Assembly (NCBI GenBank): GCA_012719225.1
Contig: JAAYAT010000103.1
Span: 1-36,467 of the forward strand
Length of the DNA: 36,467 nucleotides
Source: Verrucomicrobiaceae bacterium
GTDB lineage: Bacteria; Verrucomicrobiota; Verrucomicrobiia; Verrucomicrobiales; DEV007
Direction of reading: 5' to 3'
A program made the translations under genes and the position numbers. Positions 23,152 to 29,806 of this stretch are shown piece by piece. Below the pieces are notes generated by a model. It was not told the origin of the DNA. It worked only from the letters and a program-made list of their open reading frames with translations, and searched no databases. Every line of letters begins with the position of its first letter. The stretch's first letter is position 1.

Positions 23152-23739
23152 ATGAAATATCTCTCGAAACGTTTAGGAAACCGGGATGGTTTCCCCTGGC
23201 AAAATCTAGCATTCGGAATCATGGCGCTCGTGGGTGCCTCCTTGCTCTCCTCCTGCGCCACGACGGGAACGAGCCGGAGCACGAACACCGCGGCGGGCCA
23301 GCTCACGCCCTCGCAGTTGAATCATCCGCAGGTGCGCGCGCGCAACGAGATCATCGCGCAGGAACCCCGAGGCAACTACTACATCGGCCGCCGCTGGTGG
23401 ACCGACGGGACCCGCTTCTGGGGCTACCTTCGCGAGCCCGGCCAGCCGTGGTCCACTTCGAAGCTCATCATCATGAACGAGAGTCTCATGAAACAGCCCG
23501 ACCGGGTGCCCGAAGAGGGATCGCTCCGGGTTCACGGCTACGACCACAACTACGAGTACCGCATCTGGGGCAACTTCACCGGAGCGATGGTCTACGACCC
23601 GAATTCAAACTTCAAGCTCCCTGAATTCCGGCTCTCGAGATACGAGCTGATCTCGGAAAATCCCGGATTCCTCTTTCACCCCGGCGAGACCTACAGTCCG
23701 CGCCGTCTCCCCGCGGTGCATCCTCCTTATCCCAATTGA
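23152..23739 (+). CDS. Putative lipoprotein of unknown function
   Basis: From the ATG at 23152 the product is 195 residues (MKYLSKRLGNRDG). A long basic N-region and hydrophobic core (NLAFGIMALVGASLLSSC) end in a lipobox LSSC, so lipid attachment is likely. The mature part begins ATTGTSRSTNTAAG and continues with aromatic-rich sequence (YYIGRRWWTDGTRFWGYLREPGQPW, then DRVPEEGSLRVHGYDHNYEYRIWGNFTG). This looks like a small beta-structured periplasmic or surface protein. The frame opens at 23053, but codons before 23152 do not look like a signal sequence. I do not recognise the family. The gene is followed by a hairpin repeat that may stop transcription. Confidence 0.75.
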   Translation: MKYLSKRLGNRDGFPWQNLAFGIMALVGASLLSSCATTGTSRSTNTAAGQLTPSQLNHPQVRARNEIIAQEPRGNYYIGRRWWTDGTRFWGYLREPGQPWSTSKLIIMNESLMKQPDRVPEEGSLRVHGYDHNYEYRIWGNFTGAMVYDPNSNFKLPEFRLSRYELISENPGFLFHPGETYSPRRLPAVHPPYPN

Positions 23740-23746
23740 AGGGGAA

Positions 23747-23867
23747 GGGTGGCCACAAAGAGGAAAGAGTAGCCACGATGGAAAGGTGGCCACAAAGAGG
23801 CGCAAGAGTCACAAAAGCACGGGATGGATATGGCTCCATTATGTGCTTTTTGTGCCTTTTTGCGGCC
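23747..23867. repeat. Dispersed hairpin repeat with a duplicated left arm
   Basis: GGTGGCCACAAAGAGG occurs twice, at 23748 and again 37 bp later at 23785. The second copy begins a long left arm, to 23820, that is complementary with one small bulge to 23843-23867 (GTGCTTTTTGTGCC, then TTTTTGCGGCC). The arm wording, GCCACAAAGAGGCGCAAGA...CACAAAA, is that of a palindromic repeat found widely in environmental genomes. The T-runs in the right arm could end transcription from the lipoprotein gene. The remaining bases to 23938 show no gene. Confidence 0.6.
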
Positions 23868-23938
23868 AAATCGCTCCAGCTCCAAGCTCCGGAAACCCCG
23901 ACGACCTCCCCGGAGGCGGGGAGGCGGCCCGGTCGATC

Positions 23939-25120
23939 TCACTGAACGTAGGGACGGATCGAAGTGATGCGATAGCGCTTCATCTCGCCGTCGCCGAGGG
24001 GGAACTCGACTTCGGTGCCGACCGGTTTGTCGAGGATCGCGTTCCCGCGTTCGGAGAGGTAGGCGATGATGCCGTTGTCGGGATCGGAGTCCCAGGCCCC
24101 CAGGACCGTGTATGTCAGCGGCTCGTCGCCACCGACCGCATCGAGGGTGACGATCGTGCCGATGGAGACCTTGGAGGTGTCGGGATTTTTGAAATCGGTG
24201 GGCTGGGCGAGTTTGAGATCGCGCTCCCAGTCTCCCTGGCGCTTCATGAGGATGCGCTGGTAGTCCTTGGCGGATTTGTACTCGAAGTTCTCGCGAAGGT
24301 CTCCGTAGGAGCGGGCGATTTTGATGTCTTCGCGGTTCTGCGGGATTTCCTCCTTGATGAGCTTGTCGTAGGCGGCCTTCCGCTCTTCGAGACTGACTTC
24401 GGAGACGATGAGGGAGTCTTCCTGCTCCTTCTCCCGTCCGTGCATGAGGTCCTGGATCACGGGATGGAGCTTGATGATGCGAGCCATCAGCGATTTGCGG
24501 GTCAGCTCGTCGAAGGATGCGGAGGTGACGAGACGACTCGCGAAGTTGCGGATGGTGTTGATGTTCGCCCCCTCGATGAAGTCGGGGATGAGCTTGTTGT
24601 CGTCGGCGACGAGGTCGCGGAGACGGTTGGCCGCGCGCACCGATCCTTCTTCGTTGAGCTGATCGGCCTCGAGCGAACTCATCACCGCGAGGCAGAGAGT
24701 CGGCGTGAAGACGGATTCGGAGAGGCCTTTCCGCTCGCGGCAGATCCAGGCGAGGGAATCCGAGGTGATGGTGCGCTGTTGCAATCCGTTCTCCATATAG
24801 GCGATGAGATCGTCCTTGTGACCGGCGGAGTCGAGGTAGCTGGCGATCTCGGCGATGGAGCGCAGGTTGCAGGCGGGGATGAGCCCGAGCATTTTTTCCA
24901 CCCAGGCCTCCTCGCCGAAGGCGTCGGGGAAACTCTTGAGAACCTGGCGCAAGCGGGTCAGGGACAGGTCTTCAAACAGCCTCGGGATGGCGCTCTCGTC
25001 GTCGGCGAGGATCTCGGCGGTGGAGATCTGATCGTCGTCGGGTTCGAAGCCTTTGAGCTTCGTCTGGAGCTCCTCCCGGATCAGAATCAGCTCGACCGCG
25101 GGGGCATACTGCAGTTTCAC
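23939..25120 (-). CDS. C-terminal part of a split GreA/GreB-module protein
   Basis: This is the downstream half of a gene interrupted by an in-frame TAG at 25220-25222; the frame is open from 25219 to the stop at 23939. The first usable start is the GTG at 25120, giving 393 residues. The first part is helical. The last 130 residues are a complete transcript-cleavage-factor module: the coiled coil with SYGDLRENFEYKSAKDYQRILMKRQ (GreA: GDLSENAEY, acidic tip D and E kept), and the FKBP-like C-terminal domain VSIGTIVTLDAVGGDEPLTYTVLG, then ERGNAILDKPVGTEVEF. A protein able to enter the RNA polymerase secondary channel is likely. Whether it is made without its N-terminal half is unknown. Confidence 0.75.
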   Translation of the reverse strand: MKLQYAPAVELILIREELQTKLKGFEPDDDQISTAEILADDESAIPRLFEDLSLTRLRQVLKSFPDAFGEEAWVEKMLGLIPACNLRSIAEIASYLDSAGHKDDLIAYMENGLQQRTITSDSLAWICRERKGLSESVFTPTLCLAVMSSLEADQLNEEGSVRAANRLRDLVADDNKLIPDFIEGANINTIRNFASRLVTSASFDELTRKSLMARIIKLHPVIQDLMHGREKEQEDSLIVSEVSLEERKAAYDKLIKEEIPQNREDIKIARSYGDLRENFEYKSAKDYQRILMKRQGDWERDLKLAQPTDFKNPDTSKVSIGTIVTLDAVGGDEPLTYTVLGAWDSDPDNGIIAYLSERGNAILDKPVGTEVEFPLGDGEMKRYRITSIRPYVQ

Positions 25121-25219
25121 CCCCTTGCGGGCGATCTCGCTGATCTCGGCGACGAGTTCGATGAGATTGTCCTGATGGTCCTTGAACGCGTTGATTTCCT
25201 TGATGATGGCTTCGACCGC

Positions 25220-25783
25220 CTACACCTTGGCCCGCAGGTCGCGGGCCACGCGGAAGTCCTCGATGAGCCCCTCGGAGGGATCGAAGTCTTCTTCGCGCAA
25301 TTCGAGCGGGTCGGTGCGTTTCGCGGGGACGATGAACTGCATGTTTTCCCGCAATTTTTTCTTGGTCGATTCCCACCAGCTCTTGTATTTGCCTTCGGGG
25401 ATGACGTAGCCCTTGAGCAATTCCTCGAGTTTGTCGAGGAAAAGGCGGTCGTCGTGGCTGCTCAGGACGAGCTTCATCAGCTCGATCGGATCGGAGTTGG
25501 CGAGGTCTTTGAGCTCGTCCGGCGAGGCGTATCGTTTCGCGAGGAACGAATCCTCCGCGATGGGGGTCAGGGACATCGCGGCAAACTTCATCCCGAGCTC
25601 GTGGCCGGATTTCTCTTCGAAGTCCACGACCACCTTCAGGCCGAGACGATCCCAGTCCACGACCTTGCCGGCGCCCCAGCTTTTGTGTTGGCAAAAAGTT
25701 CCGGGAGGGAGCAGTTCGAGTTGTTCCGCGGTGAGGGAGTCGATTTTGCCTCGTGAGACTAGCTTTTCAAGATCGGGATGCAT
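25220..25783 (-). CDS. N-terminal part of the split GreA/GreB-module protein
   Basis: A 187-residue ORF from the ATG at 25783 (MHPDLEKLVSRGKI), preceded by GGGGGAC as ribosome binding site. It contains LLPPGTFCQHKSWGAGKVVDWDRLGLKVVVDFEEKSGHELGMKFAAMSL, a small SH3/Tudor-like barrel of the kind found in RNA-polymerase-binding proteins. This is followed by helices up to ARDLRAKV and then TAG. The next codons (AVEAIIKEINAFKDHQDN...) continue the same frame and helical style, so one substitution, for example CAG to TAG, explains the break. The intact protein would be about 615 residues. Possibilities are a recent nonsense mutation, a sequence error or amber readthrough. It is divergent from the TIGR04073 gene. 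Confidence 0.72.
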   Translation of the reverse strand: MHPDLEKLVSRGKIDSLTAEQLELLPPGTFCQHKSWGAGKVVDWDRLGLKVVVDFEEKSGHELGMKFAAMSLTPIAEDSFLAKRYASPDELKDLANSDPIELMKLVLSSHDDRLFLDKLEELLKGYVIPEGKYKSWWESTKKKLRENMQFIVPAKRTDPLELREEDFDPSEGLIEDFRVARDLRAKV

Positions 25784-25875
25784 TGTCCCCCAACATAAGA
25801 AGAAGAGGGCCTGAGCCAAGTGAAAAAATTTTTTGGTTGCCAATATTGTGCCGTCTGTCTACTCTTCGCCCAAGT

Positions 25876-26298
25876 ATGAGAAGAATTTTGGCAGCCACCG
25901 TCCTCCTAGCGTTCACTTTCACCTCGGATATTTTCGCGGACATCCACGAACCCCCGAAGACGAAATACACCAAAACCCGTAAGCTGGGCCGCGGTGTCGC
26001 CAACATCGTCTACGGCTGGACCGAGATCCCCATGACGATGCACCGCTGGGGCGAACTCCACACCGAGCAGGTTTCCGGGATCTACACCGCCGGGCTTTTC
26101 CAAGGGGTGCAGCGGGCCGGGGCGCGTCTCAAATACGGTTTCTACGAGGTGATCAACTTCCAGCGTCCACTCTACAAGGACAGCTACCGCCCGGCGATGC
26201 CCAGCATCAATTACCTCCCGATCCGCGGTTACGAAGAGTTCCCGCCCCAAATCGGCTATCTCACGACGACGGGCTACACCCGCGGACGGACTTGGTGA
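25876..26298 (+). CDS. Exosortase system-associated protein, TIGR04073 type
   Basis: A 140-residue exported protein with a signal peptide (MRRILAATVLLAFTFTSDIFA, cleavage about 21). The mature start has the family motif TRKLGRGVANIVYGWTEIPMTMHRWGE, characteristic as I recall of TIGR04073. That family is restricted to verrucomicrobia and related bacteria and is linked by co-occurrence to the exosortase/PEP-CTERM protein sorting system. Molecular function is unknown. The C-terminal part is Tyr/Pro-rich (YKDSYRPAMPSINYLPIRGYEEFPP). No exosortase or PEP-CTERM protein is in the window. It ends at a good bidirectional terminator. Confidence 0.82.
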   Translation: MRRILAATVLLAFTFTSDIFADIHEPPKTKYTKTRKLGRGVANIVYGWTEIPMTMHRWGELHTEQVSGIYTAGLFQGVQRAGARLKYGFYEVINFQRPLYKDSYRPAMPSINYLPIRGYEEFPPQIGYLTTTGYTRGRTW

Positions 26299-26335
26299 GA
26301 AGATTCTCCTCGCCGCGATTTTTCGCGATTTTTTC

Positions 26336-26367
26336 GAAAAAGACCGCTTCCGGGCGGTCTTTTTTTG
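26336..26367. terminator. Bidirectional intrinsic terminator
   Basis: AGACCGC (26341-26347) and GCGGTCT (26354-26360) form a stem with a six-base loop. Seven T follow on the plus strand, and an A-run before the stem gives a T-run on the minus strand. It lies between the convergent TIGR04073 and M20 peptidase genes and can serve both. Confidence 0.85.
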
Positions 26368-26404
26368 TGCCGATTATTCCCGGAACCCCTCCGTCGGACC
26401 GGAC

Positions 26405-27547
26405 TCAATCCCGGTAGGTCTCCAGAAAACGGCGATAAAAAACCGCCCCTGCTTCCAGATCTCGGATCGCGAGGTATTCGTCCTTGGTGTGGGCTTGGGC
26501 GATGCTGCCGGGACCGCAGGCGACCGAGGGGATGCCTCCCTCGGCGAGCCTTCCCGCGTCACAAAACCAGGGCGCGGTGGTGAGCCGCGAACCGAGGGAG
26601 GCGAGCCGGATCACCCCGTCGGTGGCGGGATCGGTGAGGAGCGGACAGGAATCGCCAATCACGTCCACCGCGATCTCATCGCTGAGCCCGGCCGCCTCCA
26701 GGTGATCTCTCACGAGCCGGAGCCCGCCTCCCGCCGCGAAAAGCGCCGGCGTCTCGCGGAAGTCGAGGGTGGCGTGGCAGTCCGACGGGACGATGTTGGG
26801 GCTGCTCCCGCCCCGGATCATCGCGAGGTTGACGGTGGGATGGCCGAGAATCTCGTCGGGGTAGTCGGGGAGGCGCTTTTCCAGATAGGGCAGCAGGGAC
26901 TCCAGCACGGGCAGGAGCCCGCGAATGGCGTTTTTCCCCTGTTCCGGTGTGGCTCCGTGGCACGAACGACCTCGCGCCGAGAGCTTCAGCCAGACACAGC
27001 CCTTGTGGGCGAAAACCGTCTCCAGCGAGGTGGGCTCGCCGACGAGGGCGAACGAAAAATCGGCCCCGTAACGCCGCGCAAAATCCTGCGAACCGGGCTG
27101 GCCCGCCTCTTCCCCCATCAGGCCGACAAAAGTCACCGCACAGGAAAGTTCCGCGATTTCCTCTCGCATTTCGTGGAGCGCCCAGAGCATCGCCGCCATC
27201 GTTCCCTTGGTGTCCGAGGCTCCTCTTCCGTAGATTTTCCCGTCGCGGATCTTGCCTCCGAAAGGATCCACCGACATGCCCAGCACGCTCACGGTATCGA
27301 CGTGGGGCGCGAGGAGCAGTCCCGGTTTCTTCGTCCCCGTTCCCGGGAAACGACCGATCACATTGGGGCGGCCCGGAAGGACTTCGTCGAAGGCGACCTC
27401 CGCGCCGCAGATCTCGAGAAGCTCACCGATGAACCGGGCGCAGGCCAACTCCCCGGTGGCACCCTGGTCGGGCGCGCAATCGGGGTTCACGCTGGGAATG
27501 CGCAGCAAATCCTGAAGCAGGGCGCTGGGAGAATCGGGAAAACGCAT
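26405..27547 (-). CDS. M20 family metallopeptidase (ArgE/DapE-like)
   Basis: A 380-residue zinc-dependent deacylase or peptidase from the ATG at 27547 (MRFPDSPSALLQDLLRIPSVNPD). The metal-site motifs are APHVDTVSVLGM (His and Asp), GRGASDTKGTMAAML (bridging Asp), LMGEEAG (catalytic Glu and metal Glu) and AHTKDEYLAI (final His). The lid/dimerisation domain contains ARGRSCHGATPEQGKNAI. Its layout fits acetylornithine deacetylase and succinyl-diaminopimelate desuccinylase; the two cannot be separated by eye and no arg or dap genes are adjacent. The open frame extends upstream to 27673, but that part is unlike the family. Confidence 0.9.
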   Translation of the reverse strand: MRFPDSPSALLQDLLRIPSVNPDCAPDQGATGELACARFIGELLEICGAEVAFDEVLPGRPNVIGRFPGTGTKKPGLLLAPHVDTVSVLGMSVDPFGGKIRDGKIYGRGASDTKGTMAAMLWALHEMREEIAELSCAVTFVGLMGEEAGQPGSQDFARRYGADFSFALVGEPTSLETVFAHKGCVWLKLSARGRSCHGATPEQGKNAIRGLLPVLESLLPYLEKRLPDYPDEILGHPTVNLAMIRGGSSPNIVPSDCHATLDFRETPALFAAGGGLRLVRDHLEAAGLSDEIAVDVIGDSCPLLTDPATDGVIRLASLGSRLTTAPWFCDAGRLAEGGIPSVACGPGSIAQAHTKDEYLAIRDLEAGAVFYRRFLETYRD

Positions 27548-27718
27548 CGGCGCGATAGTATCGCAGCATGTCCGACCTTTCCAGCCCTTTCCCGGGTGTT
27601 CCCGAGAGCGAAACTGCGAAAAAAACTGGATTCCGAACTCGGAATTGATTATGAGTTTGACATTACCGCCCATACGAGGCCTTAATCAGCCTTTATACTT
27701 TTAAAAAGTTATCCCTTT

Positions 27719-28468
27719 ATGAGTGATCCAGATCCACCCAAACCTTCCGTCAGCACCTCCACCGTGCCATTGAAGAAGGAAACGGTTAGAATCAGCCTGC
27801 GCGCTCCGTCCGGCGAAACCGGACCGGTGGCTCCCAAGGGTTCCACCACGCCGGTTGCCACCGGTGCGCCGCCGGTACCCCCCACGGCGGCACCTCCGGC
27901 ACCCGCTCCCGTGGCTCCGCCGGCACCCAGAACCTCGGCTCCGCCCTCTCCTCCTCCGGCTCCGGGTGCCCCGACGGCTCCGCCGCCAGCAGCGCCCGCC
28001 GGAGCCAAGACGATTCCACTTTCCAAGGCCCCCGATCCGCTCGGCCCGACCCGACCCGTCCCCACCGCCGGTGTGACCGCCCCTCCGGCGGCCGAACCGG
28101 TGGCCGCAGCGGCGACAGCGGCGACCGCTCCGGTGGGTGCCAAGACCATCCCTCTGGCCAAGGCCCCCGGCAGCGGCGGTCCCGGTCCGGTGGGACGAGT
28201 CACGACCCCCTTGCAACCGGGAGGTGCCAAGCCGCTCCCTCAGGCCACCGTGAAGATGGGCTCGACCCAGCCCATGGGAACGCCCGGCTCCCCGACCAAA
28301 AACATCCCGAAACAACCCAACATCCAGTCCACCGCCGAGGAGGCGGAGGAAGAATGGGAAGAAGAATACGAAGAATCCGGACTTATGCCATTTGCCATCA
28401 TTGTTTTGATCCTCGCCCTCGCGGTCCTGGCCATCGAGCTGGTCACCAAGATGGGAGCGGGCGGCTGA
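27719..28468 (+). CDS. Pro/Ala-rich tail-anchored membrane protein
   Basis: A 249-residue protein of low complexity. The N-terminus VSTSTVPLKKETVRISLRA is the only ordered-looking motif; I recall similar TVPLKKETVRI starts in other verrucomicrobial proteins. Residues 30-205 are mostly Pro, Ala, Gly, Thr and Val, with an exact-but-one repeat GAKTIPL[S/A]KAP at 95-105 and 140-150. An acidic stretch (AEEAEEEWEEEYEES) precedes one transmembrane segment (about 223-243), and only six residues follow it. The bulk is therefore cytoplasmic and tail-anchored, or outside if inserted the other way. Function is unknown; it may present short binding motifs. A terminator follows about 65 bp past the stop. 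Confidence 0.8.
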   Translation: MSDPDPPKPSVSTSTVPLKKETVRISLRAPSGETGPVAPKGSTTPVATGAPPVPPTAAPPAPAPVAPPAPRTSAPPSPPPAPGAPTAPPPAAPAGAKTIPLSKAPDPLGPTRPVPTAGVTAPPAAEPVAAAATAATAPVGAKTIPLAKAPGSGGPGPVGRVTTPLQPGGAKPLPQATVKMGSTQPMGTPGSPTKNIPKQPNIQSTAEEAEEEWEEEYEESGLMPFAIIVLILALAVLAIELVTKMGAGG

Positions 28469-28533
28469 TCCCTATCCCGCTGTCGTGGCATTGCTGACGC
28501 GACACGGGGGATTGAGTCGCCCCGAAAAAGAAT

Positions 28534-28574
28534 CCTTCCGGTTTCGCGAGCAGGTGAAGCCGGAGGGCTTTTTT
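28534..28574 (+). terminator. Intrinsic terminator after the Pro/Ala-rich gene
   Basis: CCTTCCGGTTTC (28534-28545) pairs with GAAGCCGGAGGG (28556-28567), 12 pairs including two G-T, around a ten-base loop, followed by a run of six T at 28569-28574. Confidence 0.8.
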
Positions 28575-28728
28575 GTGCTTTTCCCACTTCTCTCCGCGTG
28601 GGAATACCGCGGGGATATCCCCTTTGGTGCCTTTGGTGATTTCGCGCTTGCCCGCACGACGATATTGGGAGAGATGTTATCACCTCATTCGAGGCGGACT
28701 TGTCATTCCTTCTTTTTCCCCACGCATC

Positions 28729-29058
28729 ATGGCCCACGAATCCATCGTTCATCTCACCAGCGACAATTTTGCCACCGAAGCCGAGCAGGCTTCCGTCCCC
28801 GTAATCATTGACTTCTGGTCCGAGCATTGCGGTCCCTGCAAGATGCTCTCACCCGTGCTCGACGAAGTCGCCGCTCAGCTCGGTGACACTGCCAAAGTAA
28901 CCAAAGTCGATGTCATGGCCCAGCGCGATCTCGCGATGCGCTTCGGCATCCGCGCCGTCCCGACCTTGATTTTCATGAAAGACGGCGAGGTGAAAGAAAC
29001 CAAAACCGGCATCATGATGAAAGACGCGATTGTGCAGAAGCTCCAATCGCTCGCCTGA
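28729..29058 (+). CDS. trxA: Thioredoxin
   Basis: A 109-residue cytoplasmic disulfide reductase, the normal thioredoxin length. The active site is C34-G-P-C37 in DFWSEHCGPCKMLSPVLDE, with the buried Asp in IIDFW, and the cis-Pro in FGIRAVPTLIFMKDGE. The residue before the first Cys is His (SEHCGPC) instead of the usual Trp, a modest variation that might alter redox potential. The ATG at 28729 is chosen by family length; the upstream open frame is noise. The gene follows a terminator and probably has its own promoter. The next gene starts 43 bp downstream. Confidence 0.96.
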   Translation: MAHESIVHLTSDNFATEAEQASVPVIIDFWSEHCGPCKMLSPVLDEVAAQLGDTAKVTKVDVMAQRDLAMRFGIRAVPTLIFMKDGEVKETKTGIMMKDAIVQKLQSLA

Positions 29059-29101
29059 TTTTTCCCCGCCGGGATGCGACCCGTCCGACCCTGTTTTTAT
29101 T

Positions 29102-29707
29102 GTGACCCACCTACTCAACACCTCCACTCCGGGGGCCTCTCTGAAATGGCTCCTCCCGCTTCTTGTTCTCACCGTGGGGTATCGCGTCGCGACCTCGTCG
29201 GTTGATTTTCTCGGCAACACCGCGCCTCTCATGGCCATCACCTTCGGCGGAGCGATGCTGCTCGGACCGCGCTTCTGGTGGCTCCCGGTCGCGCTCCTAC
29301 TCACCAGTGACCTCGCCCTCGGCCTTTTCCATGGCGGTGGCAGCGGAATAGGATCCTACACCCTGATGTCGGCGGTCTTTTATATCGTCGTTGCGCTCCT
29401 CGGCGGCAAAGCGGGCCGGAGGGAAAAAATCTGGCCGATGATGTGGTGCGGCACCCTCCTGTTCGGCCTGCTTTTTTATGTCGTCGCCAACACCTACAGT
29501 TGGCTGGTCTGGCCGGGCTACGCGATGACTCCGGCGGGTTGGTGGCAGGCCCAAACGACGGGTGTTCCGGGGATCAATCCTCCGGCCTGGATGTTCCTGC
29601 GCAACGCCCTCATCGCCGATTCGATCTGGTGCGGCCTCGCCGGATTGCTCTACTTCGCGCAGCGCCGCTCCCAGGGGGCGGCGGTCGTCGTCGCGGCTTC
29701 CCGCTGA
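29102..29707 (+). CDS. Integral membrane protein, DUF6580-type (putative transport protein)
   Basis: A 201-residue protein starting at a GTG (29102); no ATG is available before the family core. It has about five to six hydrophobic segments. Core features are NTAPLMAITFGGAMLLGPRFWW, TSDLALGLFHG, YVVANTYSWLVWPGYAMTPAGWWQA, and AWMFLRNALIADSIWCGLAGLLYFA. These fit DUF6580, a family distantly related to substrate-binding components of ECF-type vitamin transporters; a transport role is inferred from that. It lies 43 bp after trxA on the same strand and may be co-transcribed. The gap holds a half copy of the GACAGGGTCGG palindrome at 29085-29094. Confidence 0.82.
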   Translation: MTHLLNTSTPGASLKWLLPLLVLTVGYRVATSSVDFLGNTAPLMAITFGGAMLLGPRFWWLPVALLLTSDLALGLFHGGGSGIGSYTLMSAVFYIVVALLGGKAGRREKIWPMMWCGTLLFGLLFYVVANTYSWLVWPGYAMTPAGWWQAQTTGVPGINPPAWMFLRNALIADSIWCGLAGLLYFAQRRSQGAAVVVAASR

Positions 29708-29806
29708 TCCGCAGCCCGAGAGGATACGTCCGCCGGACTCCTGGAAAAAATCCCGGTTTCCGCCGCTATTGCTTTACCTTGCGGCCCGGCGCTCTATCGT
29801 CCGTGC

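Noticed and set aside
23786-25756. 656-codon plus-strand frame opposite the GreA-module gene
   Set aside because: Shadow composition (Asp, Glu, Gly, Val runs). Its continuity past the TAG position is expected because the TAG does not create a stop on that strand.
27657-27699. Promoter for the Pro/Ala-rich gene (TTGACA at 27657 and TATACT at 27694)
   Set aside because: Both hexamers are good, but the 31-base spacer is far too long for one sigma-70 promoter.
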